From Jeotgalibacillus sp. S-D1 (GTDB taxonomy: Bacteria > Bacillota > Bacilli > Bacillales > Jeotgalibacillaceae), in NCBI RefSeq assembly GCF_004358665.1, contig NZ_SMZR01000005.1, positions 1-64,000 on the forward strand: a DNA stretch of 64,000 nucleotides. The letters are read 5' to 3'. The notes beneath the pieces were generated by a model. That model was not told the origin of the DNA, searched no databases, and saw only the letters and a program-made list of their open reading frames with translations. Within the stretch, counting starts at the first letter, position 1. Each line of letters begins with the position of its first letter. Positions 10,561 to 20,410 of the stretch are shown piece after piece. Position numbers and translations under genes: made by a program.

Positions 10561-11504
10561 TATTTCACTAGCCTCTGAACCGGCACGCGGGTACGGGCAA
10601 CAATTCTCTCAATAACATCTTCAGGCTGAATCCCCTCATATTTTGCCTCTGATTTTAAAATAATGCGATGCGAGAAAATATAAGGAGCTAAAAACTGAAC
10701 ATCATCCGGTAAAACAAAATCCCTGCCATGAAGCATAGCGTAAGCCTGACAAGCCTTCATGAGTGCTATTGATCCACGTGGACTGGCACCAAGGTAAACA
10801 TTTGCATGTGCCCGGGTTTTTCCAGCAAGGTCAACAATATAGCTCTTGATCGTATCATCAACCACAATGTCGCTTACTTCACGCTGCAGCTGAATTAACT
10901 CCTCAAGGGAAATCACAGGCTCCAGCTTGTCAATCGGAGGGGAATATTGAATGCGGTTTAACACTTCCATTTCCTCCTGCGCAGTAGGGTAACCCATTTT
11001 CATCTTCAGTAAAAAACGATCCAATTGTGCTTCAGGAAGCGGATATGTTCCTTCATATTCAATCGGATTCTGTGTAGCCATTACAAAAAATGGTTTCTCA
11101 AGAGATCTTGTAATACCGTCAACCGTCACACTTCCCTCTTCCATTCCTTCAAGAAGCGCAGACTGGGTTTTTGGGGACGTTCGATTGATTTCATCTGCTA
11201 GAATGATATTCCCCATAATAGGGCCTGGGCGAAATTGAAATTCCAATTCTCTTGGATTATAAATGGAGACACCAATTACATCGGAAGGCAATAAATCTGG
11301 GGTAAATTGAATTCTGGTAAAGTTAGCGCCAACTGATTTTGCAAGAGCCCGCACCATCATTGTTTTCCCTACACCAGGTACATCCTCCAGTAAAATATGT
11401 CCCTGGGCTAATAGTGCTACAACACTTAATTCTGCAACATTTCGTTTTCCTATCATCACATGCTCAATATTACGCAAAACTGTTTCTAATTTCTGATGGT
11501 ACAT
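10560..11504 (-). CDS. yeaC: MoxR-family AAA+ ATPase (YeaC type)
   Basis: This 314-residue AAA+ ATPase has Walker A EDVPGVGKT, Walker B IILADEINRT, and the MoxR-typical NPIEYEGTYPLPEAQLDRF stretch. MoxR proteins act as chaperone-like activators, usually for vWA or DUF58 partners such as the next gene. The ATG at 11504 was chosen for its AGGAGGGG five bases upstream; the longer open frame has no ribosome site. The first gene of yeaC-yeaD-yebA. Confidence 0.9.
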   Translation of the reverse strand: MYHQKLETVLRNIEHVMIGKRNVAELSVVALLAQGHILLEDVPGVGKTMMVRALAKSVGANFTRIQFTPDLLPSDVIGVSIYNPRELEFQFRPGPIMGNIILADEINRTSPKTQSALLEGMEEGSVTVDGITRSLEKPFFVMATQNPIEYEGTYPLPEAQLDRFLLKMKMGYPTAQEEMEVLNRIQYSPPIDKLEPVISLEELIQLQREVSDIVVDDTIKSYIVDLAGKTRAHANVYLGASPRGSIALMKACQAYAMLHGRDFVLPDDVQFLAPYIFSHRIILKSEAKYEGIQPEDVIERIVARTRVPVQRLVK

Positions 11505-11886
11505 TCTTTCCCCTCCTACCACATTCTTTTTCAAAAATAGCGTTAATTCTATAAAATCTTTCATTAATCACGTTATTATTTTCAATATACGTTATTTTTA
11601 GAATATAAGAAACACAATAAGCTTACAACTATTAAGAAGTGCGCCATGTATAGCTTCTGTTAACTTCTGCATTTCACTCCCAATCTTTCAACACCTGAAA
11701 GTCAAATCAACATCTTGATTTCGTCAATCGACTCCTTAATCCAAATAAAAACCTGATTGAATAATTGGGGGAGCCCCTCATTCAATCAGGTTTCTTTTTT
11801 GTGTTCACAGGGAAGTCATGAACAGCAAACGGGGGTATCCCCATCATTGCCTGCTGTTGTGTGATTTAATCAATTCCAGCTAATAA
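11505..11886. other. intergenic region between yeaC and nadE
   Basis: About 380 bases without a gene. They include an AT-rich upstream region of yeaC, with a possible -35 TTGTAA and -10 TATTCT about 17 bases apart on the minus strand, the nadE terminator at 11750-11792, and a second inverted repeat AACAGCA/TGCTGTT near 11822-11860. Confidence 0.5.
11750..11792 (-). terminator. terminator after nadE (works both ways)
   Basis: A 13-base inverted repeat (AACCTGATTGAAT, 11750-11762, with 11780-11792) has an inner GGGG/CCCT step. T-rich runs follow on both strands. It ends the minus-strand NAD operon. Confidence 0.85.
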
Positions 11887-12714
11887 TTATCTCCAGAAAT
11901 CATCATAAATGGTAATTGGAAGATGGCGTTTATGCTGCGTTTTCATGTAGTGCTGTTCAATTTTTTCACGCGCTTCTTCACTGACAGGTCTATTTTCCAG
12001 ATAATCATCAATTTGATCATAGGTGACACCAAGTGCCTCTTCATCAGACAGCTGTGGACGGTCTTCTTCAAGATCAGCGGTCGGTTTCTTTAAGTACAGA
12101 TGCTCCGGACAGCCAAGCTCTCTGAGCAGCTCTTTCCCTTGGCGTTTATTCAAACGGAATAACGGCAGAATGTCTGCTCCTCCATCACCGAATTTTGTGT
12201 AAAAACCTGTGATCGCTTCTGCCGGGTGATCTGTTCCAATTACGACAAGCTGACGGGCAGCCGCAATTGCGTACTGAACCTTCATTCGCTCCCGGGCTTT
12301 TTCATTTCCTTTAATAAAGTCGGAAATCTCTATTCCCGCTTTATTTAGTGAAGCCACACTTTGATCTACGGCAGGTTTAATATCGACAATTCGAACTTCA
12401 TCGGCTTCAATAAACGAAATTGCATCCTGGCAGTCCTTTTCATCTTCCTGCTTGCCATAAGGCAGACGGGTAGCTACAAAGGAATAACGATTCTCCCCGG
12501 CATCTTCATTTAATTCATTGACCGCCATCTGAGCCAGTTTTCCCGCTAATGTCGAATCCTGTCCACCGGAAATACCAAGCACAAACCCTTTTAAAAAGGA
12601 GTGTTTTTGCAGGTAATCCTTGAGGAAATCAATGCTATTACGAATTTCTTCTGTTGGTTCAATTACAGGTTTTACGTTCATTTCTTCAACGATTTTCTGT
12701 TGTAAAGTTGCCAT
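11887..12714 (-). CDS. nadE: NH3-dependent NAD+ synthetase
   Basis: Last step of NAD formation: deamido-NAD + ATP + NH3 to NAD. The 275-residue protein has the N-type ATP pyrophosphatase P-loop GISGGQDST and the [23 protein letters not shown] active-site region. There is no glutaminase domain, so it is the ammonia-dependent form, of normal length. GAGGTG lies seven bases before the ATG. It is the third gene of pncA-pncB-nadE, which together recycle nicotinamide to NAD. Confidence 0.96.
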   Translation of the reverse strand: MATLQQKIVEEMNVKPVIEPTEEIRNSIDFLKDYLQKHSFLKGFVLGISGGQDSTLAGKLAQMAVNELNEDAGENRYSFVATRLPYGKQEDEKDCQDAISFIEADEVRIVDIKPAVDQSVASLNKAGIEISDFIKGNEKARERMKVQYAIAAARQLVVIGTDHPAEAITGFYTKFGDGGADILPLFRLNKRQGKELLRELGCPEHLYLKKPTADLEEDRPQLSDEEALGVTYDQIDDYLENRPVSEEAREKIEQHYMKTQHKRHLPITIYDDFWR

Positions 12715-12748
12715 TTGCCATCACCTCAAAATAAGTTTTTTAAAGCCC

Positions 12749-14221
12749 CTAGTATCTGGCGGTTGCATTGCGGATCGATTGTTTAACCTCTTGAATATTC
12801 CTGATTTTGTTATCCCAGCAAACCTGACTTAAATCGACTGGATATTCCTCAGGATTCATCGATCGTTTGTATTCGTCCCACAGCAATTCAAGTGTCTCTT
12901 GTACATATTCATTGATTTCTTCAATCGGGGGTGTTGTATAGCAGATTTCTCCATTATCAACAACCAGATGATGAAGGTCTCTCGCTTCAAAGTTCGTTAC
13001 AAACTTCGTAACAAAAGTATGCACAGGATGGAACATCTTTAAATGATCCTCTTCCTGGGGGTTTTCCCCTTCTAACGTAATATAATCCCCTTCGGACTTA
13101 TTGTTCAGTTTATTAATAATGCGATAAACACGCTTGATCCCCGGTGTGGTTACTTTTTCAGCATTACTTGAAATTTTTATAGTATCGACCATGTCACCGT
13201 GTTCGTCTTCAATCGAAACAAGCTTGTACACCCCGCCTAATGCAGGCTGGTCGTAGGCAGTAATTAATTTAGTCCCAATCCCCCAAATATCAACCACCGC
13301 TCCCTGCGCTTTCAGGTTCAGGATGGTATATTCGTCCAAATCATTGGAAGCAATAATTTTTGCGTCAGTGAAACCAGCTGCGTCAAGCAGCTTTCGCGTT
13401 TCTTTCGATAAATAAGCAATGTCTCCGCTATCCAGCCTTACACCAATAAAATTAATTTGGTCACCAAGTTCTTTTGCTACCTGTATTGCTACTGGAACTC
13501 CGGACCTTAGCGTGTCATATGTATCAACCAGGAACACGCAGTCTTTATGGCGTTTGGCGTATTTTTTAAAAGCCGTATATTCGTCTCTATACGCCTGTAC
13601 CATCGCATGCGAATGGGTTCCTGCAACAGGCAGGCCAAATATTTTTCCTGCCCGTACATTGCTTGTGGCTTCAAAGCCGCCTATATAAGCGGCTCTCGTT
13701 CCCCAGATTGCGGCATCCAGCTCATGTGCCCGCCTGGTGCCAAACTCCATTAATGTCTCATTCCCCACAACCTGCTTAATACGTGACGCTTTTGTCGCAA
13801 TTAGGGTTTGATAGTTCACGATGTTCAGCAGGGCTGTTTCGATAAGCTGAGCTTCAACCAGAGGAGCCTCGACCCGCATAATCGGTTCATTGCCAAACAC
13901 AAGCTCTCCTTCTCTCATTGAACGAACCGTACCAGTAAAGCGAAGATCCCTGAGGTATGCAACAAAATCCTCTTTGTAGCCTAATTCCTTTTCCAAATAC
14001 GCCAGATCGGTTGCGGAAAATTTAAATTCCTTCAGGTACTGAAGGCACCGTTCCAGTCCGGCGAATACTGCATAGCCATTGCCAAAAGGAAGTGAGCGGA
14101 AGAAAAGTTCAAAGACGGCTTTTTTCTCATGCATGCCATCTTCCCAATAAGTTTCTGCCATATTAATTTGATATAAATCCGTATGTAACATCAGGCTGTC
14201 ATCTAAAAATTCTTTATTCAT
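12749..14221 (-). CDS. pncB: nicotinate phosphoribosyltransferase
   Basis: Converts nicotinate and PRPP to nicotinate mononucleotide. The 490-residue protein has the family motifs HTDLYQINMAETYW (start), EFGTRRAHELDAAIWGTRAAYIGG (central) and FIGVRLDSGDIAYLS. The length is typical of the longer bacterial form. Start: ATG at 14221 or the adjoining GTG at 14224; both have AAGGAG at usable distance. It is spaced 34 bases from nadE and 24 from pncA, so one operon is likely. Confidence 0.95.
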   Translation of the reverse strand: MNKEFLDDSLMLHTDLYQINMAETYWEDGMHEKKAVFELFFRSLPFGNGYAVFAGLERCLQYLKEFKFSATDLAYLEKELGYKEDFVAYLRDLRFTGTVRSMREGELVFGNEPIMRVEAPLVEAQLIETALLNIVNYQTLIATKASRIKQVVGNETLMEFGTRRAHELDAAIWGTRAAYIGGFEATSNVRAGKIFGLPVAGTHSHAMVQAYRDEYTAFKKYAKRHKDCVFLVDTYDTLRSGVPVAIQVAKELGDQINFIGVRLDSGDIAYLSKETRKLLDAAGFTDAKIIASNDLDEYTILNLKAQGAVVDIWGIGTKLITAYDQPALGGVYKLVSIEDEHGDMVDTIKISSNAEKVTTPGIKRVYRIINKLNNKSEGDYITLEGENPQEEDHLKMFHPVHTFVTKFVTNFEARDLHHLVVDNGEICYTTPPIEEINEYVQETLELLWDEYKRSMNPEEYPVDLSQVCWDNKIRNIQEVKQSIRNATARY

Positions 14222-14245
14222 CACGATTAGCTCCTTAAATAAGCA

Positions 14246-14791
14246 CTAAATTACCGTTGCTCCAAGTGTTGAAGTAAAATGCTGCATCGACCATTCGTGT
14301 CCGGCAGCATTAAAGCTTGCTACTGCATCTTTATAAATAACAACTTTAAATCCCTTATTGTAAGCATCTATCGCTGTGTGCAATACACAAATATCTGTAC
14401 AAACACCTACTAAGTGAACCTCATTAATATTTCGCTCTCGAAGCTTTTGTTCTAATTGTGTTCCGGCAAATGCGCTATAACGCGTTTTATCCAGATACAA
14501 TACATTTTCATTATCTTGAATCATATCATATAGTGCCTGTAATGAACCATATAGTTTCCTGCCTTCAGTATCCCGGATATTGTGTGGGGGAAACAGTTTT
14601 GATTCCGGATGATGCCGCTCTCCCTTTTCATGCAGGTCTACAGCAAATACGACATAGTCCCCTTTTTCATAAAATTTCTTTGTTAGATTCGTAACCTGGT
14701 ATTCAATTTCCTGCGCCGGCTTTCCACATGTCAAAGTGCCATCATCGGCAACAAAATCCCGTGTGAAGTCGATATTTAGTAACGCTCGCAT
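14246..14791 (-). CDS. pncA: nicotinamidase
   Basis: Hydrolyses nicotinamide to nicotinate. The 181-residue isochorismatase-fold enzyme shows the triad context: Asp9 in NIDFTRDF, Lys in LDKTRYSAFAGT and Cys in VGVCTDICVLHT. It feeds PncB directly downstream. The ribosome site AGGAG is 11 bases from the ATG, rather far, but no better start exists. Confidence 0.94.
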   Translation of the reverse strand: MRALLNIDFTRDFVADDGTLTCGKPAQEIEYQVTNLTKKFYEKGDYVVFAVDLHEKGERHHPESKLFPPHNIRDTEGRKLYGSLQALYDMIQDNENVLYLDKTRYSAFAGTQLEQKLRERNINEVHLVGVCTDICVLHTAIDAYNKGFKVVIYKDAVASFNAAGHEWSMQHFTSTLGATVI

Positions 14792-14944
14792 TCTGTAAGC
14801 ACACTCCTGTTTTTCTTACTATTTTAACCATACAGCTGTCTTGACACAATCCTGGTGCATTATTAGATACCGGTGTTGTAGTATCCCGCATTTCTTTCTT
14901 TTGAATCCTTCTGATCGGCTGCTTCTCTCTTTTAAAAGGACAAA

Positions 14945-14971
14945 AGCCCGCCGACAATGCCGGCAAGGCTT
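14945..14971 (-). terminator. terminator of the fatty acid permease gene
   Basis: Minus strand: the GC-rich hairpin AGCCTTGCCGGC / GTCGGCGGGCT is followed by TTTTGTCCTTTT. It lies about 10 bases after the stop at 14982. Confidence 0.78.
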
Positions 14972-14981
14972 ACATCATCAT

Positions 14982-16301
14982 TTAAAGAAATAACAGGCCT
15001 GCTCCTATTACTGCTCCGCTGACAAACAAAACAATCAGACAAAAACCCATAATATCTTTTGCTTTAAGACCCGCAATGGCAAGAGCCGGCAATGCCCAGA
15101 ACGGTTGAATCATATTCGTCCAGGCATCTCCCCAGGCGACTGCCATAGCCACTTTTGCAGGATCTGCTCCGAGAGACTGAGCCGCGTCAAGCATAATCGG
15201 AGCCTGAACAGCCCACTGTCCGCCTCCGGAGGGCACAAAAAAGTTTACAATTCCGGCGCTGATAAAAGCAAACAGCGGAAAGGTCGTTTCAGTGGAAATG
15301 TTCACAAAGGCTTCTGACATTACTGCAGCAAGCCCGGATGCGGTCATCATTCCCATTATTCCAGCATAAAACGGGAACTGAATGATGATGCCTCCCGCCC
15401 CTCTTACCGCATCCTGCACAGCAGCCAAATACTTTCGCGGTGTGCCGTGAAATAAAATACCGAGGAATAAAAACAAAAAATTTACTAAATCAAGCGTAAG
15501 GGCAAAGCCATTTTGGATAAAGTAATACGCGAGAAAGGATATCCCTAAAAGTCCAATTACCATTGATAAAACCCAGCTGTTCTCTAACTTTTCTGCAGGG
15601 GTCATCCCACTTTTTTCTAACGTCTTTTCAATCGTTTCTTCTTCCAGAATGGCAGGGTCCACTACAATCGTCTCTTCTTTTTTCGGCATCATCAAACGGT
15701 TTAATACCGGAAGAGTAATAATCAACATCAGAATAATGATGAGATTGTACCCTGCAAAAATGGTTTGGCTAGTAGGGATAATACCAATCTGATCCATGAA
15801 CGGATGGCCGTCGGTTGCGATCGATAACGGTATTGAGCCTGAGAACCCGGCATGCCAGATGATAAAACCCGAATACGCGCTTGCAATCAATAAACGGTAA
15901 TCCACATGGGCCACGCGCTTGGCAAGCTCCTTCGCAAAGAGGGCACCAATGACAAGTCCGAATCCCCAATTAATCCAGCTTGCTGCCAAGGATACGATCG
16001 TCACCCAGATGATTGCACTGCCAGGCGATGAGGCAAAGCTTGCAAGCTTTCCAAGCCCTTTTTTAAAAATCGGGCTGCTTGCCAGTACAAAGCCTGTTAC
16101 TAAAACCAGCACCATTTGCATTGAGAAAGCAAGTAATCCCCAGAACCCCTCCCCCCAGTAAGCAACCATTTCAACTGGTGATGAACCGGTTAATCCCAGC
16201 CCCATCGCAAATACAACCAGTGTTAAAATGATGACAAACAAAAATGGATCCGGCAGATATCTTTCCATTAATGTGTTTGAAAAGCGAATAATCCTTTTCA
16301 T
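14982..16301 (-). CDS. atoE: short-chain fatty acid permease (AtoE family)
   Basis: The 439-residue membrane protein has about 10 hydrophobic segments. It matches the AtoE/short-chain fatty acid transporter family in its opening (LMERYLPDPFLFVIILTL) and in the conserved SGGGQWAVQAP and WGDAWTNMIQPFWALP motifs. The family takes up acetoacetate, butyrate and similar acids. No CoA-transferase or thiolase lies beside it, so the substrate stays open. GGGGG precedes the ATG by five bases. Confidence 0.88.
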   Translation of the reverse strand: MKRIIRFSNTLMERYLPDPFLFVIILTLVVFAMGLGLTGSSPVEMVAYWGEGFWGLLAFSMQMVLVLVTGFVLASSPIFKKGLGKLASFASSPGSAIIWVTIVSLAASWINWGFGLVIGALFAKELAKRVAHVDYRLLIASAYSGFIIWHAGFSGSIPLSIATDGHPFMDQIGIIPTSQTIFAGYNLIIILMLIITLPVLNRLMMPKKEETIVVDPAILEEETIEKTLEKSGMTPAEKLENSWVLSMVIGLLGISFLAYYFIQNGFALTLDLVNFLFLFLGILFHGTPRKYLAAVQDAVRGAGGIIIQFPFYAGIMGMMTASGLAAVMSEAFVNISTETTFPLFAFISAGIVNFFVPSGGGQWAVQAPIMLDAAQSLGADPAKVAMAVAWGDAWTNMIQPFWALPALAIAGLKAKDIMGFCLIVLFVSGAVIGAGLLFL

Positions 16302-16350
16302 CTAATCCCCCTTATTTAAATTCTCCAATTACACTATTCGACAAAATAAT

Positions 16351-16364
16351 TGAAAACCCTTTCA
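16351..16364. promoter_or_regulatory. cre-like inverted repeat upstream of atoE
   Basis: TGAAA-ACCC-TTTCA matches the CcpA cre consensus except that the central CG is CC. It lies 50 bases before atoE. The missing core CG makes CcpA binding uncertain. Confidence 0.3.
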
Positions 16365-16465
16365 TTTTCATTCAATAGATAAACCTGCACCATTTTTTTA
16401 TGCTTTCTCATCAACATGATATGATTTAGGCAGGTTTAACCAATGTAGAGAAAGGCTGATGGTAT

Positions 16466-17428
16466 ATGAACGTTTTAATTATTGGCGGCGGCTTAAGCGG
16501 TATATTTGCTGCAAGAACATTGAAAGAACTTGGCTGTTCTCCTGTTATCATTGAAAAAAGCAGAAGCGTCGGCGGCCGTATGGCGACCCGCCGCATTGAA
16601 GATGGCAAGGCAGATCACGGCGCGCAATTTTTCACGGTACGTTCAAAGGAATTACAAGCGTTAACAGAGGACTGGCTGGAGAAAAACTGGGTGCGGCACT
16701 GGTTTGGTGATGATTTTCCAAGATACACAGGTACGCAGGGCATGAACGCCCTGGTAAAAAATTTAGCAGGGGAACTCCCCGTTAAATTAAATGAACGCGT
16801 TATTCAACTGGAGGTCAGCAGCAATGTATCATTAAAGACAGATGCAGCAAGTCAATTTACCGGCGATGCTGTTATTCTTACTGCTCCTGTACCCCAGGCG
16901 CTTGAGCTGCTTGCAGCATCACCCTCTGCCCGGTCTCTTCAATTAGAAAAAGGACTGTCTGCTTCCAGTTTCAAGCCCTGCTTCGTCGGTCTTTTCACTA
17001 TGAAAAAGCCCGTTAAAATTGGAGAAGAGGGCATCGTAGCAGCTGACCTGCCAGCTGGTATTGATAAAATTATTTCTAACGATCAAAAAGGGATTTCTTC
17101 TGCACCCATCCTTTCCGTTTATATGACTGGGGATTGGAGCAATGAACAATACAAAGAAGAAAATCAGACGGTGCTCGAGCGGGTCATTGTTGCATTATCC
17201 CGCTATCTTGACCCTGATATGATTGAAAGCAGTCAGCTTAAGCGCTGGCGTTATGCGGAAGCTTCGCATGTATTCAGGCAGCCGTATATGCAGATCGACA
17301 ACACGCCTGTCTTTATCGCGGGAGACAGCTTTTTAACTGAACAGGACACAAGCGGCAGAACACGGATAGAAAGTGCGATTTTATCTGGTATTCGTACCGG
17401 TGAAGCTGTACATAAGTTTTTTTCCTGA
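16466..17428 (+). CDS. FAD-dependent oxidoreductase (renalase-like)
   Basis: The 320-residue protein starts with a dinucleotide-binding motif (IIGGGLSGIFAA, residues 5-16), then SVGGRMATRR and DHGAQFFTVRS, typical of the renalase-like COG3380 group of amine-oxidase-fold flavoproteins. The C-terminal FAD motif is VFIAGDSF followed by RIESAILSGIRTGEAV. The substrate is unknown. It is a stand-alone gene, divergent from atoE and ending in a shared terminator. Confidence 0.82.
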   Translation: MNVLIIGGGLSGIFAARTLKELGCSPVIIEKSRSVGGRMATRRIEDGKADHGAQFFTVRSKELQALTEDWLEKNWVRHWFGDDFPRYTGTQGMNALVKNLAGELPVKLNERVIQLEVSSNVSLKTDAASQFTGDAVILTAPVPQALELLAASPSARSLQLEKGLSASSFKPCFVGLFTMKKPVKIGEEGIVAADLPAGIDKIISNDQKGISSAPILSVYMTGDWSNEQYKEENQTVLERVIVALSRYLDPDMIESSQLKRWRYAEASHVFRQPYMQIDNTPVFIAGDSFLTEQDTSGRTRIESAILSGIRTGEAVHKFFS

Positions 17429-17441
17429 GGTCACGCAATTT

Positions 17442-17485
17442 AATGCAAACAGCTCAAACCTGCTGAGGTTTGAGCTGTTTGCATT
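17442..17485. terminator. shared terminator of convergent genes
   Basis: A 20-base near-perfect inverted repeat (AATGCAAACAGCTCAAACC with its complement) lies between the oxidoreductase (+) and STAS (-) genes. It touches the stop codon of the minus-strand gene. Confidence 0.85.
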
Positions 17486-18506
17486 ATACGATGCTTCTTC
17501 CAAGCTGGCCTAAGGCATAATGAATTCCATGCTGTAGTGTTTGAAAGCAGTCAAATTTCGAAAGGTTAATGGCTGATTCAGATATCACAATGCTTAATTC
17601 AGCAGAGATTCCGACAAGGATTGTCTTGGATCCAATCAGTGAGGAGACAGAGCCAATTTTTTCAAGAAGGCTGGCTGTGTGATCACTGATGTCTTTGTCT
17701 AAACCGGTTAAATCCAAAACCAGATAACTGGCTTTATAAGCAGGCAGATTATTTAATGTGCTGACGAGCAGTTCCTCTGATCGCTCTTCATCGTACTTCC
17801 CAAGGAGAGGCACTACGACTACGCCTTCATGAACAGGTATGATTGGCGACGACAGCTGTTTCACCAAAGCTTTCAGCTCCCGCGTTTTATCTTCCACCAG
17901 CGCTTCTAACTGCATAATTTGACTGGCTTCTTTTTTTCTGGCTAATTGATGAATATTATTAGAGACCGTCACTTTAGAAGGGAAATACTCAACAATACTG
18001 TACTCATGGCCTTCAAGCTGATATTGAATGACATTATACCAAATGTTTGTCCCAAAAAGACCTGAAAATATGCCAGCATAATGAGCGGGGAGATAATTTC
18101 CGCCTTTTGACTTACCCTGCGTTTTATTTATTTTGTGTTCCCAGCTGTCTTTAAGCATCACTGTCAGCGTCTTTGCTTCTGTGTCCAGGTTTTTAATGGC
18201 AGCATAGCCCCAGCCTGCTGAAGCATAGGTGTTTGTAATTAATCCGGCTGCTTTAGCTGTATCAATATCCGGCATCTTCTCAAAATACTCACCCACTAAC
18301 AGCCCCTGCCGATAGCCGGTTGCTTCAAATACCAGATTTGAAGATTCTTCACCGGAAATTTCTTCTATGGTATCAAAAAACGTCTTCATTGCGCTTGAAA
18401 TCCAAAATAGAACAGCGTCTTCTCCTTCAAAAATAAACTGGCCTTTTTCTAAATTCCATCCAAATTCCAGTCCGCCTACATTAATGGCTGAATTTATCTC
18501 ATTCAA
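17484..18506 (-). CDS. RsbR-like STAS domain protein
   Basis: The 340-residue protein has an N-terminal globular region (about 1-185), a short coiled linker (KEASQIMQLEALVEDKTRELKAL) and a C-terminal STAS domain (about 217-335). The linker-STAS part (LSSPIIPVHEGVVVVPLLG; LVLDLTG; TILVGISAELSIVI) is that of RsbR-type stressosome proteins; T in DLTG is the usual phosphorylation position. The N-terminal half is not the globin-like domain of classical RsbR; I suspect a V4R-like ligand domain but cannot confirm it. The start is TTG with AGGTGAG upstream. No sigma-B operon genes are adjacent. Confidence 0.75.
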   Translation of the reverse strand: MNEINSAINVGGLEFGWNLEKGQFIFEGEDAVLFWISSAMKTFFDTIEEISGEESSNLVFEATGYRQGLLVGEYFEKMPDIDTAKAAGLITNTYASAGWGYAAIKNLDTEAKTLTVMLKDSWEHKINKTQGKSKGGNYLPAHYAGIFSGLFGTNIWYNVIQYQLEGHEYSIVEYFPSKVTVSNNIHQLARKKEASQIMQLEALVEDKTRELKALVKQLSSPIIPVHEGVVVVPLLGKYDEERSEELLVSTLNNLPAYKASYLVLDLTGLDKDISDHTASLLEKIGSVSSLIGSKTILVGISAELSIVISESAINLSKFDCFQTLQHGIHYALGQLGRSIV

Positions 18507-18819
18507 TTTAGCTCACCTTTTTATTCAATTTTTTATCATCAATAAGAGTATTCCGTCCTTTTATCAACAGTCCAGAATAGTAACCAGTCTTCTATATTAA
18601 TGTGAAATTAATCTATTTAACCTTTTTTCTATAATACATCATTAATGTTAAAAAGCTACATTACATTATTATTTGTAAATATTTCCTATTTAAACAATTC
18701 GCCGCCTTCTGGCTCCAGGATAAAATCTCTTTTTTCCATAAAATTGATTACCTTTTTTATATAGGGGTATCGTACTTAAAAACACGCTATTTAAAAATGG
18801 AGAGAATAGGAGGAACACC
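18507..18819. other. intergenic region upstream of yhfW
   Basis: About 310 AT-rich bases between divergent genes. A GGGTAT box at 18765-18770 resembles a sigma-B -10, but no GTTT-type -35 was found at the right distance. No other structure was seen. Confidence 0.5.
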
Positions 18820-20349
18820 ATGCAATCATCAAAATTCACGATGCCGCGATTTCCGGAGCCATATTGGAAAGAGGAAGAAATTCCATCATTTGAAAAGTTA
18901 AAGAGTGATACAGCAACAGATATTGCCGTAGTGGGCGGTGGCATAACCGGCATTACAGCAGCCTATCTGCTTGTTAAAGAGGGATTTAACGTATCGCTTT
19001 TGGAGTCGGGCAGCCTCATAAACGGTACAACCGGACATACAACAGCAAAGGTTACAGCACAGCATGGACTCTTATATGATGATTTAATTAGTCATTTAGG
19101 TGAAGAGAAAGCGCTTGCTTACTATCAATCTCAGGCAGAAGCACTTCACTTTATACGCAGCATCACATCTCAGAGAAAGATAGAGTGTGATTTTAGCAAT
19201 GAGGATGCCTTTATTTATGCCGAATCCAGTAAGTCCGCTAAAAAGCTGGAAAAAGAAATGGAGGCTTATCAAAAGCTCGGAATCAGCGGTGAGCTCAGTG
19301 AAAGCATCCCGTTTAATATTGATACAAAAGCAGTGCTGTCAATGAAAAACCAGGCACAGTTTCATCCTTTAAAATATTTGAAGCCGCTGCTTAGGGATTT
19401 TTTGGATGCAGGCGGCAAAGTATATGAACATACAACTGCTGCAGATATTGAAGAAGGTGAGAACGCTCGTGTTGTGACCAATGAAGGCTTTAAAGTGCAA
19501 TGCAAACATGTTGTTATCGCCTCCCACTTTCCATTCGCTGACTTCAAGGGCTTTTATTTTGCCAAAATGCATCCTGAACGCTCGTATTCAATTGGGGTAA
19601 AAACGAAAAAGGATTTTCCTGGCGGGATGTATTTCAGTGCAGATAAGCCTGCACGCTCCCTAAGGTCCACCCCATTTAACGGCGGGGAGCTGATTATTGT
19701 CGGCGGAGAAAGTCACAAAACCGGCCAAGGTATTAATACTGTCAAGCATTACGAAGCACTTGAAGAGTTTGCTGAAGAAATGCTCGGTATAACAGATTAC
19801 CCCTATCGCTGGTCTTCTCAGGACTTATTTACGCTCGATATGGTGCCGTTTATAGGCCCTATTACTTCCAAGCAAAAAAATATTTATGTTGCCACAGGCT
19901 TTAGAAAATGGGGCATGACACACGGAACTGCTGCTGCCTTATTAATCAAGGATCTGATTGTTAATAAAGAAAATCCGTACGCTCATCTGTATAATCCAGC
20001 CCGCTTTGAAGCAGATCCGAGTATTAAAAAATTTATTGCAACCAATACAAATGTTGCTGCGCATATGGTTAAAGGAAAACTGGAGCCCGCAGAGAAAAAG
20101 AAAGAGGAATTAAAAGCCGATGAAGGCGCTGTGGTTAAAATAGACGGAAAACGAACAGGCGCTTATAAAGATGAAAACGGCAAGCTGCATTTAATAGACA
20201 GAACATGTACGCATATGGGATGCGAATGCGAGTGGAACGAGGCAGAGCGCACCTGGGACTGCCCCTGCCACGGATCAAGATTTTCCTATAAAGGCGAGGT
20301 AGTGGAAGGACCTGCTGTTAAACCGCTAAAGAAAGTGAAGCCGAAATAA
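18820..20349 (+). CDS. yhfW: FAD-dependent oxidoreductase with C-terminal Rieske domain
   Basis: The 509-residue protein has a DAO-type FAD domain (about 35-400; VVGGGITGITAAYLL, GTTGHTTAKVT) and a C-terminal Rieske [2Fe-2S] domain with ligands CTHMGCECEWN and CPCHGSRFS (about 465-495). Size and architecture match B. subtilis YhfW. It probably passes electrons from an oxidised substrate through the Fe-S centre; the substrate is unknown. The ribosome site AGGAGG is ideal. Its own terminator follows, so it is a single-gene unit. Confidence 0.9.
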   Translation: MQSSKFTMPRFPEPYWKEEEIPSFEKLKSDTATDIAVVGGGITGITAAYLLVKEGFNVSLLESGSLINGTTGHTTAKVTAQHGLLYDDLISHLGEEKALAYYQSQAEALHFIRSITSQRKIECDFSNEDAFIYAESSKSAKKLEKEMEAYQKLGISGELSESIPFNIDTKAVLSMKNQAQFHPLKYLKPLLRDFLDAGGKVYEHTTAADIEEGENARVVTNEGFKVQCKHVVIASHFPFADFKGFYFAKMHPERSYSIGVKTKKDFPGGMYFSADKPARSLRSTPFNGGELIIVGGESHKTGQGINTVKHYEALEEFAEEMLGITDYPYRWSSQDLFTLDMVPFIGPITSKQKNIYVATGFRKWGMTHGTAAALLIKDLIVNKENPYAHLYNPARFEADPSIKKFIATNTNVAAHMVKGKLEPAEKKKEELKADEGAVVKIDGKRTGAYKDENGKLHLIDRTCTHMGCECEWNEAERTWDCPCHGSRFSYKGEVVEGPAVKPLKKVKPK

Positions 20350-20373
20350 ACAAGACAATAATCCAGATAAAAA

Positions 20374-20410
20374 AATGCTGTCACGAAGAAGTTTCGTGAC
20401 AGCATTCTTT
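20374..20410 (+). terminator. yhfW terminator
   Basis: AATGCTGTCACGA pairs with TCGTGACAGCATT (20374-20386 with 20394-20406), followed by CTTTTG. Confidence 0.9.

Noticed and set aside
14742-14966. 74-codon frame between pncA and atoE
   Set aside because: It overlaps the pncA start and the atoE terminator, and its product shows no protein-like pattern.
18765-18770. GGGTAT box upstream of yhfW as a sigma-B promoter
   Set aside because: No GTTT-like -35 at 13-15 bases; a lone -10 match is expected by chance in AT-rich DNA.
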